Assembly (NCBI GenBank): GCA_944332375.1
Contig: CALVJU010000007.1
Coordinates: forward strand, 1-9,672
DNA length: 9,672 nt
Direction of reading: 5' to 3'
Source of the DNA: an uncultured Bacilli bacterium
GTDB taxonomy: Bacteria > Bacillota_I > Bacilli_A > RF39 > UBA660
Shown piece after piece: positions 1 through 5,735 of this stretch. Within the stretch, counting starts at the first letter, position 1. Each line of letters starts with the position of its first letter. The notes beneath the pieces were generated by a model. It did no database searches. It was not told where the DNA came from and was given only the letters and a program-made list of their open reading frames with translations. Both the position numbers and the translations under genes were made by a program.

Positions 1-2002
1 ATGGCATAGTAAAGGTAGAATTGGTAATTAAAACGACTTTATCTTGTACTAACACAGAAGCATCTTTCTCTGGGTATTGTTCTACAACAGTATCTCCTGT
101 TCCAATCACAATTGGAGTAATGCCATATGTATTTAAATAACTCTTCGCTTCTTCCACATTTTTACTTAAGAATGATGGCATAGTCAATTCTGTTTCTGAA
201 GTTGTTTGTGTTTCTTCTCCAAATGTATTACGGTATTTCGCAATTCGTTTCATCAACTCTACTGTTACTTTACTCATTCCACTGGCTTCTCCCCATCGTG
301 GTTTTTTCATTGCTGCATAAATAATCACATCCGGATCATCCTTTGGAAACATCCCTGAGAAAGAAAAGATATAATTATTCACTCCTTCAGCATATCCACC
401 CGTCGCTTCATCATAAATTTGGGCAGTACCTGTTTTTCCAATGACATTGAATCCTTCAATATAATATGCAGTACCTGTCGTTCCCGCATCATGGTTAGAA
501 ATTGTGTTATACATTAATTCTTTCATCTTATCTACCGTTGACTGTTTGATAATCTGTTTACTTTCTTTTTTCTCCCATTCATAGATCACTTGATCATGAT
601 CGGTATCTACAATTTTCTCCATAATTTGTGGTGTCAACATTTTTCCATCGTTTGAGATCAATGTCATTGCTTGTAAATGTTGAACCGCTGTCGTCGTAAT
701 TCCCTGTCCAAAAGCAGCAGTTGCAACTTCTACTGGATAATTAAAACGAATCGTTCCTGTTTGTTCTCTTGGAAGTTCAATTCCAGTTAGTTTTCCAAAA
801 CCATATTCTGATAAACACTCTCTTAAGTCATCTTTATCAATAAAACGATTAATCATATTACTAACTCCAACGTTACTAGAATATTCATAACCTTTATCAA
901 ATGTAATTTCTCCCCATCCACGATTATTCCAATCGGAAATCGTATAATCACCAATTTCAATACTTCCTGATTGATAAGTCGCATTTCCATCATAAGTTCC
1001 TTTTTCTAATGCACACATATAAGTATATGTTTTCATCGTAGATCCAGGTTCATAAACATAAGAAGTTAACGGATTCTCATAACTGGTGATATCTCTTGTA
1101 TTTGGGTCAAAAGAAGGAACACCACTTGTCGCTAAAATCTTTCCTGTCTTCGCATCCATAACATGAATCATCATCCATTCTGGATGGTAGTTTTCTTCTA
1201 CTTCTTTTACAGCTGCTTCTGTAAAACGTTGAATATTAGAATCTAATGTCAAATAAATATCTTTTCCATTTTCCGCATCAATTCTAGTTTCATTCGTATC
1301 AGGAATTTTATATCCACTACGATCCTGTTGATAAGTTAAACTTCCATTCGTTCCTTTTAATAATTCATCATACTTTGCTTCAATACCAAGTTCCCCTTGG
1401 ATTACTGTACTTGTTGTTGTAATTCCATCTACTGTTTCTTCTACTTCGTTTTGCTTTGCATATCCAATCACATAAGAAGCAAAATCTCCATTTGGATAAT
1501 AACGTTTGGAACTCTCAATAAAATCAATTCCTGGAAGTCCTAAACTCTCAATCTCTTCTTTTTTTAATTCAGTAATTCCTCTTCCTCCAGGTCCTAACTC
1601 TACTTGATATGCTTCTGTATTTAAAAGCTTTAATATATATTCTTCTGTCATGTTTAATAATGGTGCAAGTTTTTGAGCAGTCATTTCTTTATCTTTTACA
1701 TGTTTTGGTGTCGATGAATTTTCACTTCTACTCTCATCCAAGTAAGCAATCACCGTATAAGAAGATACATTTAAAGCAAGTGTATTTCCATCTTTATCAT
1801 AAATCGTTCCTCTTTTCGCATAAAGTGTTCGAGAAACAGTGTTTCTCTGTTTTGCAAATTCATCCATATCAATTCCATAAACAACAGGAGAAAGAGAAAG
1901 ATAAGCAAATTGAATGTATAATAAAAAAATGAGGAAGGCAGAAACTAAAAATGCAATCTTAGGAAATTTCCATTGTTTCATATCTTGTTTCTTTCTTACC
2001 AC
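1..2002 (-). CDS. Class B penicillin-binding protein (FtsI/PBP2B/SpoVD type) with PASTA domain, partial
   Basis: D,D-transpeptidase that cross-links septal or spore peptidoglycan, anchored in the membrane with its catalytic part outside. The frame is open from a GTG at 2002-2000 to the left edge (667 codons), so the C-terminus is missing. Visible in order: basic N-tail, one membrane segment (about residues 16-37), the RGTIYDKDG dimerisation-domain motif, then the three transpeptidase motifs STMK (Ser321-Lys324), SSN (375-377) and KTG (523-525). A PASTA domain starts near residue 608 and a second may begin at the edge. The GTG start is chosen because the ATG two bases upstream hits a stop after two codons; an AGGTGA ribosome site lies five bases before the GTG and abuts the ftsL stop codon, 10 bases away, implying coupling. 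PASTA domains occur in PBP2x, PBP2B and SpoVD, so the exact orthologue is open; the dcw position favours the division enzyme, though SpoVD also sits there in Bacillus. Confidence 0.93.
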   Translation of the reverse strand, partial: MVRKKQDMKQWKFPKIAFLVSAFLIFLLYIQFAYLSLSPVVYGIDMDEFAKQRNTVSRTLYAKRGTIYDKDGNTLALNVSSYTVIAYLDESRSENSSTPKHVKDKEMTAQKLAPLLNMTEEYILKLLNTEAYQVELGPGGRGITELKKEEIESLGLPGIDFIESSKRYYPNGDFASYVIGYAKQNEVEETVDGITTTSTVIQGELGIEAKYDELLKGTNGSLTYQQDRSGYKIPDTNETRIDAENGKDIYLTLDSNIQRFTEAAVKEVEENYHPEWMMIHVMDAKTGKILATSGVPSFDPNTRDITSYENPLTSYVYEPGSTMKTYTYMCALEKGTYDGNATYQSGSIEIGDYTISDWNNRGWGEITFDKGYEYSSNVGVSNMINRFIDKDDLRECLSEYGFGKLTGIELPREQTGTIRFNYPVEVATAAFGQGITTTAVQHLQAMTLISNDGKMLTPQIMEKIVDTDHDQVIYEWEKKESKQIIKQSTVDKMKELMYNTISNHDAGTTGTAYYIEGFNVIGKTGTAQIYDEATGGYAEGVNNYIFSFSGMFPKDDPDVIIYAAMKKPRWGEASGMSKVTVELMKRIAKYRNTFGEETQTTSETELTMPSFLSKNVEEAKSYLNTYGITPIVIGTGDTVVEQYPEKDASVLVQDKVVLITNSTFTMP

Positions 2003-2012
2003 ATTTCTCACC

Positions 2013-2309
2013 TCAGTTTTGATTTATAATAATGATATTATCGTTATTATACTCTAGTCCCATTGCGTTTACAATGTCTTTTACTTTATCAAACGAAGTT
2101 AGTTCACTTACTTTCATCGTTAAACTTTCATTTTTCTTCTCTTGATTTGTAATCTCATATTTTACTTTTTCTACTTCCATTTTTAAATTACCAACATTGG
2201 TACCACAAAAGATTTGTAAGACAACTGTGAAAAAAGCAGCAAAAACCGCACTACCATATAGTATTCTTTCACCTTTTGTGATACGTGATTTTTTCTTTCT
2301 CTTTTTCAA
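2013..2309 (-). CDS. ftsL: Cell division protein FtsL
   Basis: Small bitopic divisome protein that, in the family, pairs with DivIC/FtsB and activates septal wall synthesis. The 98 residues show the classic plan: a very basic cytoplasmic tail (KKRKKKSR), one membrane span (about 18-36), an extracellular heptad-rich coiled coil (about 41-71) and a short conserved-looking tail around KDIVNAMGLEY. Sequence conservation in FtsL is weak, so the call rests on size, topology and its place between rsmH and a class B PBP. The start is a TTG (2309-2307) preceded at seven bases by AGAGGGG; the rsmH stop lies 12 bases upstream next to that site. The TGA stop touches the ribosome site of the PBP gene. Confidence 0.85.
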   Translation of the reverse strand: MKKRKKKSRITKGERILYGSAVFAAFFTVVLQIFCGTNVGNLKMEVEKVKYEITNQEKKNESLTMKVSELTSFDKVKDIVNAMGLEYNNDNIIIINQN

Positions 2310-2321
2310 ACAGTATCCCCT

Positions 2322-3251
2322 CTATTCTTTGACGCGTTCTATCACTCTTAATTTGGCGCTACGCGCTCTTCTATTCTCTTCTAATTCTTCTTTTGATGGT
2401 TGAATTGTCTTGATGTAGTGATACTTTGGTTCTAACTCTTCTGGTATGATTGGAAGATGTTTTACTTCTATAGGAAGTTCACTATGTTTTCTCATGATCT
2501 TCTTACAAATCGAATCTTCCAAAGAATGGAATGTAATAACACAAACACGACCATTGATCGTCAATAATTCCAAAGCATCTTCTAATGCTTTTTCAAAAAC
2601 ATATAACTCATCATTTACTTCTATTCGAATGGCTTGAAATACTTTTCTTGCAGGGTGATGTTCCCTGCGATATTTTTCAGGAACACTTTGTTTAATCAAC
2701 TCTACTAGTTCTAAAGTAGAATCAATTTTCTTTTCTTCTCTTGCTTCTACAATCTTTCTCGCAATCCGCGGAGCAAATTTTTCTTCCCCATAAGTTCTAA
2801 AAATAGAAACCAATTCTTCATAGGAATAAGTATTTACAACCAATTTCGCATCTTTTTCCTGACTTTGGTCCATACGCATATCTAATCTTGCATCTTTGTG
2901 AAAACTAAATCCACGTTCTTCCTCGTCTAATTGAGGACTAGAAACACCTAAATCAAATAAAATCCCATTGACTTTCGTAACACCAAGTGCTTCTAATTGT
3001 TCCTTTAAATGAACAAAATTACTTTTAATGATCGTAAAATTAGGAGCAATTTCTTCTAATCTTTTTCTTGCACTTTGAATTGCTTCTTCATCTTGATCAA
3101 ATGCGTATAAATGCCCTTTCGGAATTCTTTTTAAAATCTCACTACTGTGTCCACCATAACCTAGGGTACAATCGACAATGATCGCATCTTCTTTTAATTG
3201 GAGATAAGCAATTGCTTCCTCTAATAATACACTTTTATGCAAAGAAAACAC
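2322..3251 (-). CDS. rsmH: 16S rRNA (cytosine1402-N4)-methyltransferase RsmH (MraW)
   Basis: SAM-dependent enzyme that N4-methylates C1402 in the decoding centre of 16S rRNA. The 309 residues match the usual family length. Motifs seen: SAM-binding VDCTLGYGGHS (26-36), FDQDEEAI (51-58), GILFDLGVSSPQLD (96-109), then RGFSFHKDARLDMRMDQ, the HHPARKVFQAIRIEVNDEL block (198-216) and VITFHSLEDS (238-247). It starts at GTG (3251-3249); the N-terminus MFSLHKSVLLEE aligns well with known MraW starts. The codon directly before the GTG is the TAG stop of mraZ, in the same frame. Only a weak ribosome site (AGATGG) is present, so translation probably depends on ribosomes finishing mraZ. Second gene of the mraZ operon. 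Confidence 0.97.
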   Translation of the reverse strand: MFSLHKSVLLEEAIAYLQLKEDAIIVDCTLGYGGHSSEILKRIPKGHLYAFDQDEEAIQSARKRLEEIAPNFTIIKSNFVHLKEQLEALGVTKVNGILFDLGVSSPQLDEEERGFSFHKDARLDMRMDQSQEKDAKLVVNTYSYEELVSIFRTYGEEKFAPRIARKIVEAREEKKIDSTLELVELIKQSVPEKYRREHHPARKVFQAIRIEVNDELYVFEKALEDALELLTINGRVCVITFHSLEDSICKKIMRKHSELPIEVKHLPIIPEELEPKYHYIKTIQPSKEELEENRRARSAKLRVIERVKE

Positions 3252-3686
3252 CTACATTTCCATCTTTGAAAATAAAGAATCTGCCATCACAGAGAAATTC
3301 TCTTCATTTTCTGTTAACAACTGTTGCCATAATTCTTGACTCCAGATTTCTAAATGGTCATTGACCCCTACGATCACACAGTCTTTTTTTAAATCCGCAT
3401 AATGAATGAGTGGTGCTTGAATATTAATTCTTCCTTGTTTATCAAATTCACAAGTAGTTGCTCCTGATAAGAAAAATCTCATAAAGTTTCTACCTTCTTT
3501 GGTATTAGGAAGTTTTTGATATTTCTCGATAATTTGTTGCCAACCCTCTTTTGGATAAACATATAAACAACGATCAATTCCTCTTGTTACAACAAAGCTT
3601 TCTCCTAAGTCATAACGAATTTTTGAAGGAATTGTAATTCTTCCTTTTTCATCAATTGTATGATGATATTCCCCCATTAGTAGCAT
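3252..3686 (-). CDS. mraZ: Transcriptional regulator MraZ
   Basis: DNA-binding protein with two SpoVT-AbrB-like halves that assembles into rings and, in the bacteria studied, controls its own dcw operon. The 144 residues match the usual length of about 143. The first half carries MGEYHHTIDEKGRITIPSK; the second repeats the pattern around ATTCEFDKQGRINIQ (GRI twice). The start at ATG 3686 is chosen because it has a GGGGG ribosome site six bases upstream and gives the family N-terminus; an in-frame GTG at 3719 would add eleven residues unlike the family and lies within the operator boxes. The TAG stop is followed at once, in frame, by the GTG of rsmH. First gene of the operon, preceded by four GTGG boxes and a sigma-A-like promoter. 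Confidence 0.95.
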   Translation of the reverse strand: MLLMGEYHHTIDEKGRITIPSKIRYDLGESFVVTRGIDRCLYVYPKEGWQQIIEKYQKLPNTKEGRNFMRFFLSGATTCEFDKQGRINIQAPLIHYADLKKDCVIVGVNDHLEIWSQELWQQLLTENEENFSVMADSLFSKMEM

Positions 3687-3695
3687 TCTCATCCC

Positions 3696-3729
3696 CCACT
3701 TTGCCCCACATATATCCACTATGTACCAC
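3696..3729 (-). promoter_or_regulatory. MraZ operator: four GTGG boxes at exact 10-bp spacing
   Basis: On the minus strand GTGG occurs at 3726-3729, 3716-3719, 3706-3709 and 3696-3699, each exactly 10 bases from the next, between the -10 box and the mraZ start codon. MraZ proteins bind short G-rich direct repeats with about one helical turn spacing ahead of mraZ in E. coli and mycoplasmas. The position over the expected transcription start fits autorepression. That MraZ binds here is inference. Confidence 0.78.
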
Positions 3730-3730
3730 T

Positions 3731-3759
3731 ATTTTACCCTAAAACACTAAGAAAGTAAA
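3731..3759 (-). promoter_or_regulatory. Sigma-A-type promoter of the mraZ-rsmH-ftsL-PBP operon
   Basis: On the minus strand a -35 box TTTACT (3759-3754, four of six matches) and a -10 box TAAAAT (3736-3731, five of six) are 17 bases apart. The first MraZ box begins two bases after the -10 box, so the start point would lie inside the operator array. It is the best promoter match directly upstream of mraZ. Confidence 0.65.
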
Positions 3760-3786
3760 TAGTTCTTACCAAATCTTAAATATTTT

Positions 3787-3827
3787 GATTTGTCAAATTG
3801 TGTCAACCGACACTTTTCCTATTGACA
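3787..3827. repeat. Cluster of TGTCAA / TTGACA repeats upstream of the mraZ promoter
   Basis: Within about 40 bases there are TGTCAA at 3791 and 3801 (10 bases apart), a GTGTC-AACC-GACAC inverted repeat (3800-3813) and TTGACA at 3822-3827. It may be an operator for an OmpR-type regulator acting on the mraZ promoter about 35-70 bases away, or the worn end of an insertion sequence. The minus-strand word TGTCAATAG recurs at 9522-9530 beside the transposase fragment. Function unknown. Confidence 0.5.
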
Positions 3828-3852
3828 AAAAAAGGAGAGATCTCCTCCTTTT
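3827..3852 (-). terminator. Rho-independent terminator after the YjcZ-like genes
   Basis: On the minus strand AAAAGGAG (3852-3845), a seven-base loop and CTCCTTTT (3837-3830) form a hairpin whose 3' arm runs into seven Ts (3833-3827). It overlaps the stop codon of the small gene at 3851-3988 and separates that unit from the mraZ promoter. Confidence 0.75.
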
Positions 3853-3988
3853 AATATAAAAACCATGCCCCTAAAATAATTGCTAGTAAAATATATAAGA
3901 CAACAATAATCAAATAATTATTATTGTTACTACGGCATGTTTGAACTTCTTGTGAAGGTGTTCCCCCACAGTTATTTTGGCAAGCCAT
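3851..3988 (-). CDS. YjcZ-like small membrane protein (45 aa)
   Basis: The 45-residue product begins MACQNNCGGTPSQEVQTC and ends in one hydrophobic helix, YLIIVVLYILLAIILGAWFLY. A short Cys/Gly/Asn-rich head followed by a single helix of the form IVVLxILLxIILGAxF is the pattern of the YjcZ family of sporulation-associated peptides. An excellent AGGAGGTG ribosome site lies seven bases before the ATG (3988), which supports a real gene despite its size. It follows a second peptide of the same type, with its ribosome site just beyond that gene's stop codon, so the two are likely co-transcribed, and it ends in a strong terminator. Three cysteines (3, 7, 18) are notable. Its biochemical role is unknown. 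Confidence 0.75.
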   Translation of the reverse strand: MACQNNCGGTPSQEVQTCRSNNNNYLIIVVLYILLAIILGAWFLY

Positions 3989-4009
3989 GTTTATTCACCT
4001 CCTAACGGA

Positions 4010-4096
4010 TTAAATATATGCTCCAAGTATAATAATTAAAAGAATAAATAATACTAAGACAATAGCAGCGCCAGATATACCATTATTACAACACAT
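4010..4096 (-). CDS. YjcZ-like small membrane protein (28 aa)
   Basis: A 28-residue product: head MCCNNGISG, then one hydrophobic helix close to AAIVLVLFILLIIILGAYI. This is the typical length and motif of YjcZ-family peptides found in spore formers. A strong AGGAGG lies eight bases before the ATG at 4096. The gene ends 21 bases before the related 45-aa gene, suggesting a tandem duplication or family pair in one transcript. A CATA-N3-TA element at 4138-4130 may be a sporulation-sigma -10 box. An adjacent Cys-Cys pair follows the initiator Met. Role unknown; a spore or forespore membrane location is inferred only from the family. Confidence 0.75.
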   Translation of the reverse strand: MCCNNGISGAAIVLVLFILLIIILGAYI

Positions 4097-4129
4097 AACT
4101 CATTCCTCCTTTTTTTCTCTTTTCAAGAA

Positions 4130-4157
4130 TATTTTATGGGAAAATACATAATATGTG
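4130..4157 (-). promoter_or_regulatory. Possible sigma-E/sigma-K-type promoter for the YjcZ-like pair
   Basis: On the minus strand CATAAAATA (4138-4130) fits the CATA-N3-TA form of mother-cell sigma -10 boxes, and a CAC (4157-4155) lies 16 bases upstream, near the short AC-type -35 element of sigma-K promoters. It sits 34 bases before the first peptide gene. No good sigma-A -35 box is seen at the right distance. Short motifs in AT-rich DNA are weak evidence. Confidence 0.35.
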
Positions 4158-4176
4158 ATTACTTAAATAGAAATTA

Positions 4177-4205
4177 TTGAATTTTTTTAGGGTTTTTGCT
4201 ATGAT
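4177..4205 (+). promoter_or_regulatory. Promoter of prsA-like gene
   Basis: TTGAAT (4177-4182) and TATGAT (4200-4205) are separated by 17 bases, and the -10 box is preceded by TGC, giving an extended TGn -10. The start codon follows 26 bases later with an AGGAGA ribosome site. Confidence 0.65.
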
Positions 4206-4231
4206 AGTTATGTTATCAGAAAGGAGATATT

Positions 4232-5203
4232 ATGAAAAATAAAAAAGGAAAATTATTGATTGTCACAATGTGTTCCCTACTTTTATTAACAACTGGTTGT
4301 GGGAATGAAACAAAATTAAAAGATGGAAAAGAAGTTGTAGGAGAAATTGATGGATATACGATTACTGCAGAAGATCTTTATGCAGAATTAAAGACACAAG
4401 GTGGTTCTCAAGTATTCATGAATATGATCGATAATTATATTGCTGATAAAGAGATTGAAGATGACGAAGAAGCAGAAGAATATGCGAATAGTCAAATTGA
4501 AGCTTATCAAACACAATATGAACAACAAGGACAAGATTTTAACGAAGTATTGACAAGTTCTGGATACAAAAATATAGGTGAATTTAAAGAAGAATTAATC
4601 CATAGTTATAAAAAAGATCAAGTTGTTGAAAATTATTTAAAAGACGAACTAACTGATGAAGAAATTGAAGATTATTACGATGAAAATATCTTTGGAGATA
4701 TGACTGTAAGACACATCTTAATTAAACCTGATACAGATAGTGATGCAAGTGATGAAGATCAGGAAGCTGCAGAAGAAGAAGCAAAAAAACAAGCAGAAGA
4801 AATCATTCAAAAGTTAGATGATGGTGCAGATTTTGAAGAACTTGCGAAAGAATATTCTGAAGATGAAGGAACAAAAGAAGACGGTGGTCTTTTAGAAAAC
4901 TTCTCAAAAGATAGTGTTGTAACAGAATTCTGGGATGCATCTTATAACTTAAAAGATGGAGAATATACAAAAGAACCTGTAAAAAGTGACTATGGATATC
5001 ATGTGATCTTAAGAGTTAGTCAAAAAGAAAAACCAGAATTAGATGAAGTAAGAGATACGATTGAGGAAACACTTGTCAACAATCAATTAAACGAAGATAC
5101 TACCCTTTCTACAAAAACTTGGGTAAAAATTCGCGAAAAATATAACCTAAATATTAGCGATTCTGAAATTCAAGATGGCTATGATCGTTTAACAGAAGAA
5201 TAA
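4232..5203 (+). CDS. prsA: PrsA-like foldase lipoprotein (parvulin peptidyl-prolyl isomerase)
   Basis: Extracytoplasmic lipoprotein that helps exported proteins, often including penicillin-binding proteins, to fold after secretion. The 323 residues begin with a lipoprotein signal peptide (KNKKGK, hydrophobic core, lipobox LTTGC with Cys23). A helical, acidic N-terminal chaperone region follows, then a parvulin domain at about 155-264: TVRHILIK near 158-165, the helix with AEEIIQKLDDGADFEELAKEYS, DGGLLENF near 218-224 and YGYHVILRV near 254-262. A C-terminal helical tail completes the usual N-parvulin-C order; the length is slightly above B. subtilis PrsA. The region is rich in Asp and Glu. 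AGGAGA lies four bases before the ATG. Own promoter and terminator make it monocistronic. SurA or a generic PpiC-type lipoprotein are less fitting names. Confidence 0.9.
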   Translation: MKNKKGKLLIVTMCSLLLLTTGCGNETKLKDGKEVVGEIDGYTITAEDLYAELKTQGGSQVFMNMIDNYIADKEIEDDEEAEEYANSQIEAYQTQYEQQGQDFNEVLTSSGYKNIGEFKEELIHSYKKDQVVENYLKDELTDEEIEDYYDENIFGDMTVRHILIKPDTDSDASDEDQEAAEEEAKKQAEEIIQKLDDGADFEELAKEYSEDEGTKEDGGLLENFSKDSVVTEFWDASYNLKDGEYTKEPVKSDYGYHVILRVSQKEKPELDEVRDTIEETLVNNQLNEDTTLSTKTWVKIREKYNLNISDSEIQDGYDRLTEE

Positions 5204-5223
5204 GAGATTGTCTTATTCTTTTT
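5196..5223 (+). terminator. Terminator overlapping the prsA stop codon
   Basis: AAGAATAAGA (5196-5205), loop GATTG, and TCTTATTCTT (5211-5220) form a perfect ten-base stem followed by more Ts (to 5223). The prsA stop TAA (5201-5203) is inside the left arm. The -35 box proposed for the next gene lies in the loop and right arm. Confidence 0.75.
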
Positions 5224-5236
5224 CTTATGATATGAT
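5208..5236 (+). promoter_or_regulatory. Possible promoter for the zinc-ribbon gene, embedded in the prsA terminator
   Basis: TTGTCT (5208-5213, four of six) and TATGAT (5231-5236) are 17 bases apart, with TGA just before the -10 box (extended form, as at prsA). The leader would be only about a dozen bases. A second TATGAT overlaps at 5226-5231, so the exact box is uncertain. Confidence 0.4.
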
Positions 5237-5254
5237 GAATAAGAGGTGTTGGTT

Positions 5255-5719
5255 ATGAAGTGTAAAAAGTGTTTACAACCATTAAATCCTGGGGATAAAG
5301 TCTGTCCTGTTTGTCATCAACCTGTTACTCCAAATAGAACAGATATCATGTTTGTTTTACTTGTAATTGAATTCGTACTATTTTGCTTATCGCTCCTCTT
5401 TCTTCCTGCCATCTTTTGTGGAATTATGTTATACTTTCTAAACAAAAGACAAGAGATTGGACGGATTATGGCAATGATTAGTGGAATTGGTCATATTGGA
5501 ATAGGAATTTACTTTGCTATTAAAGTTATGAAACTCATGCTCAGTGGTGTTGATGCCGTGCAAGCTGGTGGAGCCATGGGACCCGCTGGGATTCTTGGTA
5601 TGGGTATTTCATTCATTTTATTCATTCCTGTAATCATCATAATCGTTTGGGGAATCATTCTCTTTCGTTATTATCAGAAAAGAAAAGAATTTTTCACACA
5701 AGAAAAGAGCCAAATTTAA
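5255..5719 (+). CDS. Zinc-ribbon membrane protein of unknown function
   Basis: I do not recognise a named family. The 154-residue product opens with a compact zinc ribbon: two CxxC knuckles, Cys3-Cys6 and Cys17-Cys20, eleven... residues of linker between them containing PLNPGDKV. The rest is mostly hydrophobic: segments near 31-65 (possibly two spans, followed by KRQEIG), 70-92, and a long one near 110-141 after a Gly/Ala-rich stretch, ending in a basic-acidic tail (YYQKRKEFF). This looks like a cytoplasmic metal-binding head on a three- or four-span membrane domain. The ATG at 5255 is chosen because AGAGGTG lies six bases upstream; an in-frame GTG at 5246 falls inside that site. It is convergent with truB, the stop codons overlapping by four bases. 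Confidence 0.75.
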   Translation: MKCKKCLQPLNPGDKVCPVCHQPVTPNRTDIMFVLLVIEFVLFCLSLLFLPAIFCGIMLYFLNKRQEIGRIMAMISGIGHIGIGIYFAIKVMKLMLSGVDAVQAGGAMGPAGILGMGISFILFIPVIIIIVWGIILFRYYQKRKEFFTQEKSQI

Positions 5720-5735
5720 ATGGCTCTTTCTTTTT
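5704..5735. terminator. Bidirectional terminator between the zinc-ribbon gene and truB
   Basis: AAAGAGCCA (5704-5712) and TGGCTCTTT (5721-5729) form a perfect nine-base stem with an eight-base loop AATTTAAA that contains both overlapping stop codons. On the plus strand it is followed by C and a run of Ts, a strong terminator; on the minus strand the T run is shorter (four). Confidence 0.85.

Noticed and set aside
1609..1932. A 107-codon plus-strand open frame
   Set aside because: It lies entirely antisense to the PBP gene, has no family-like sequence and no ribosome site; the PBP has clear catalytic motifs.
1996..2004. ATG at 2004 as the PBP start
   Set aside because: On the minus strand it reads ATG-TGG-TAA and stops at once; the GTG two bases later opens the real frame.
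3687..3719. Upstream GTG start for mraZ
   Set aside because: It would add eleven non-family residues and lies within the GTGG boxes; ATG 3686 has the correct spacing to GGGGG and gives the normal length.
5246..5254. GTG at 5246 as start of the zinc-ribbon gene
   Set aside because: It lies within the AGAGGTG ribosome site that serves the ATG at 5255.
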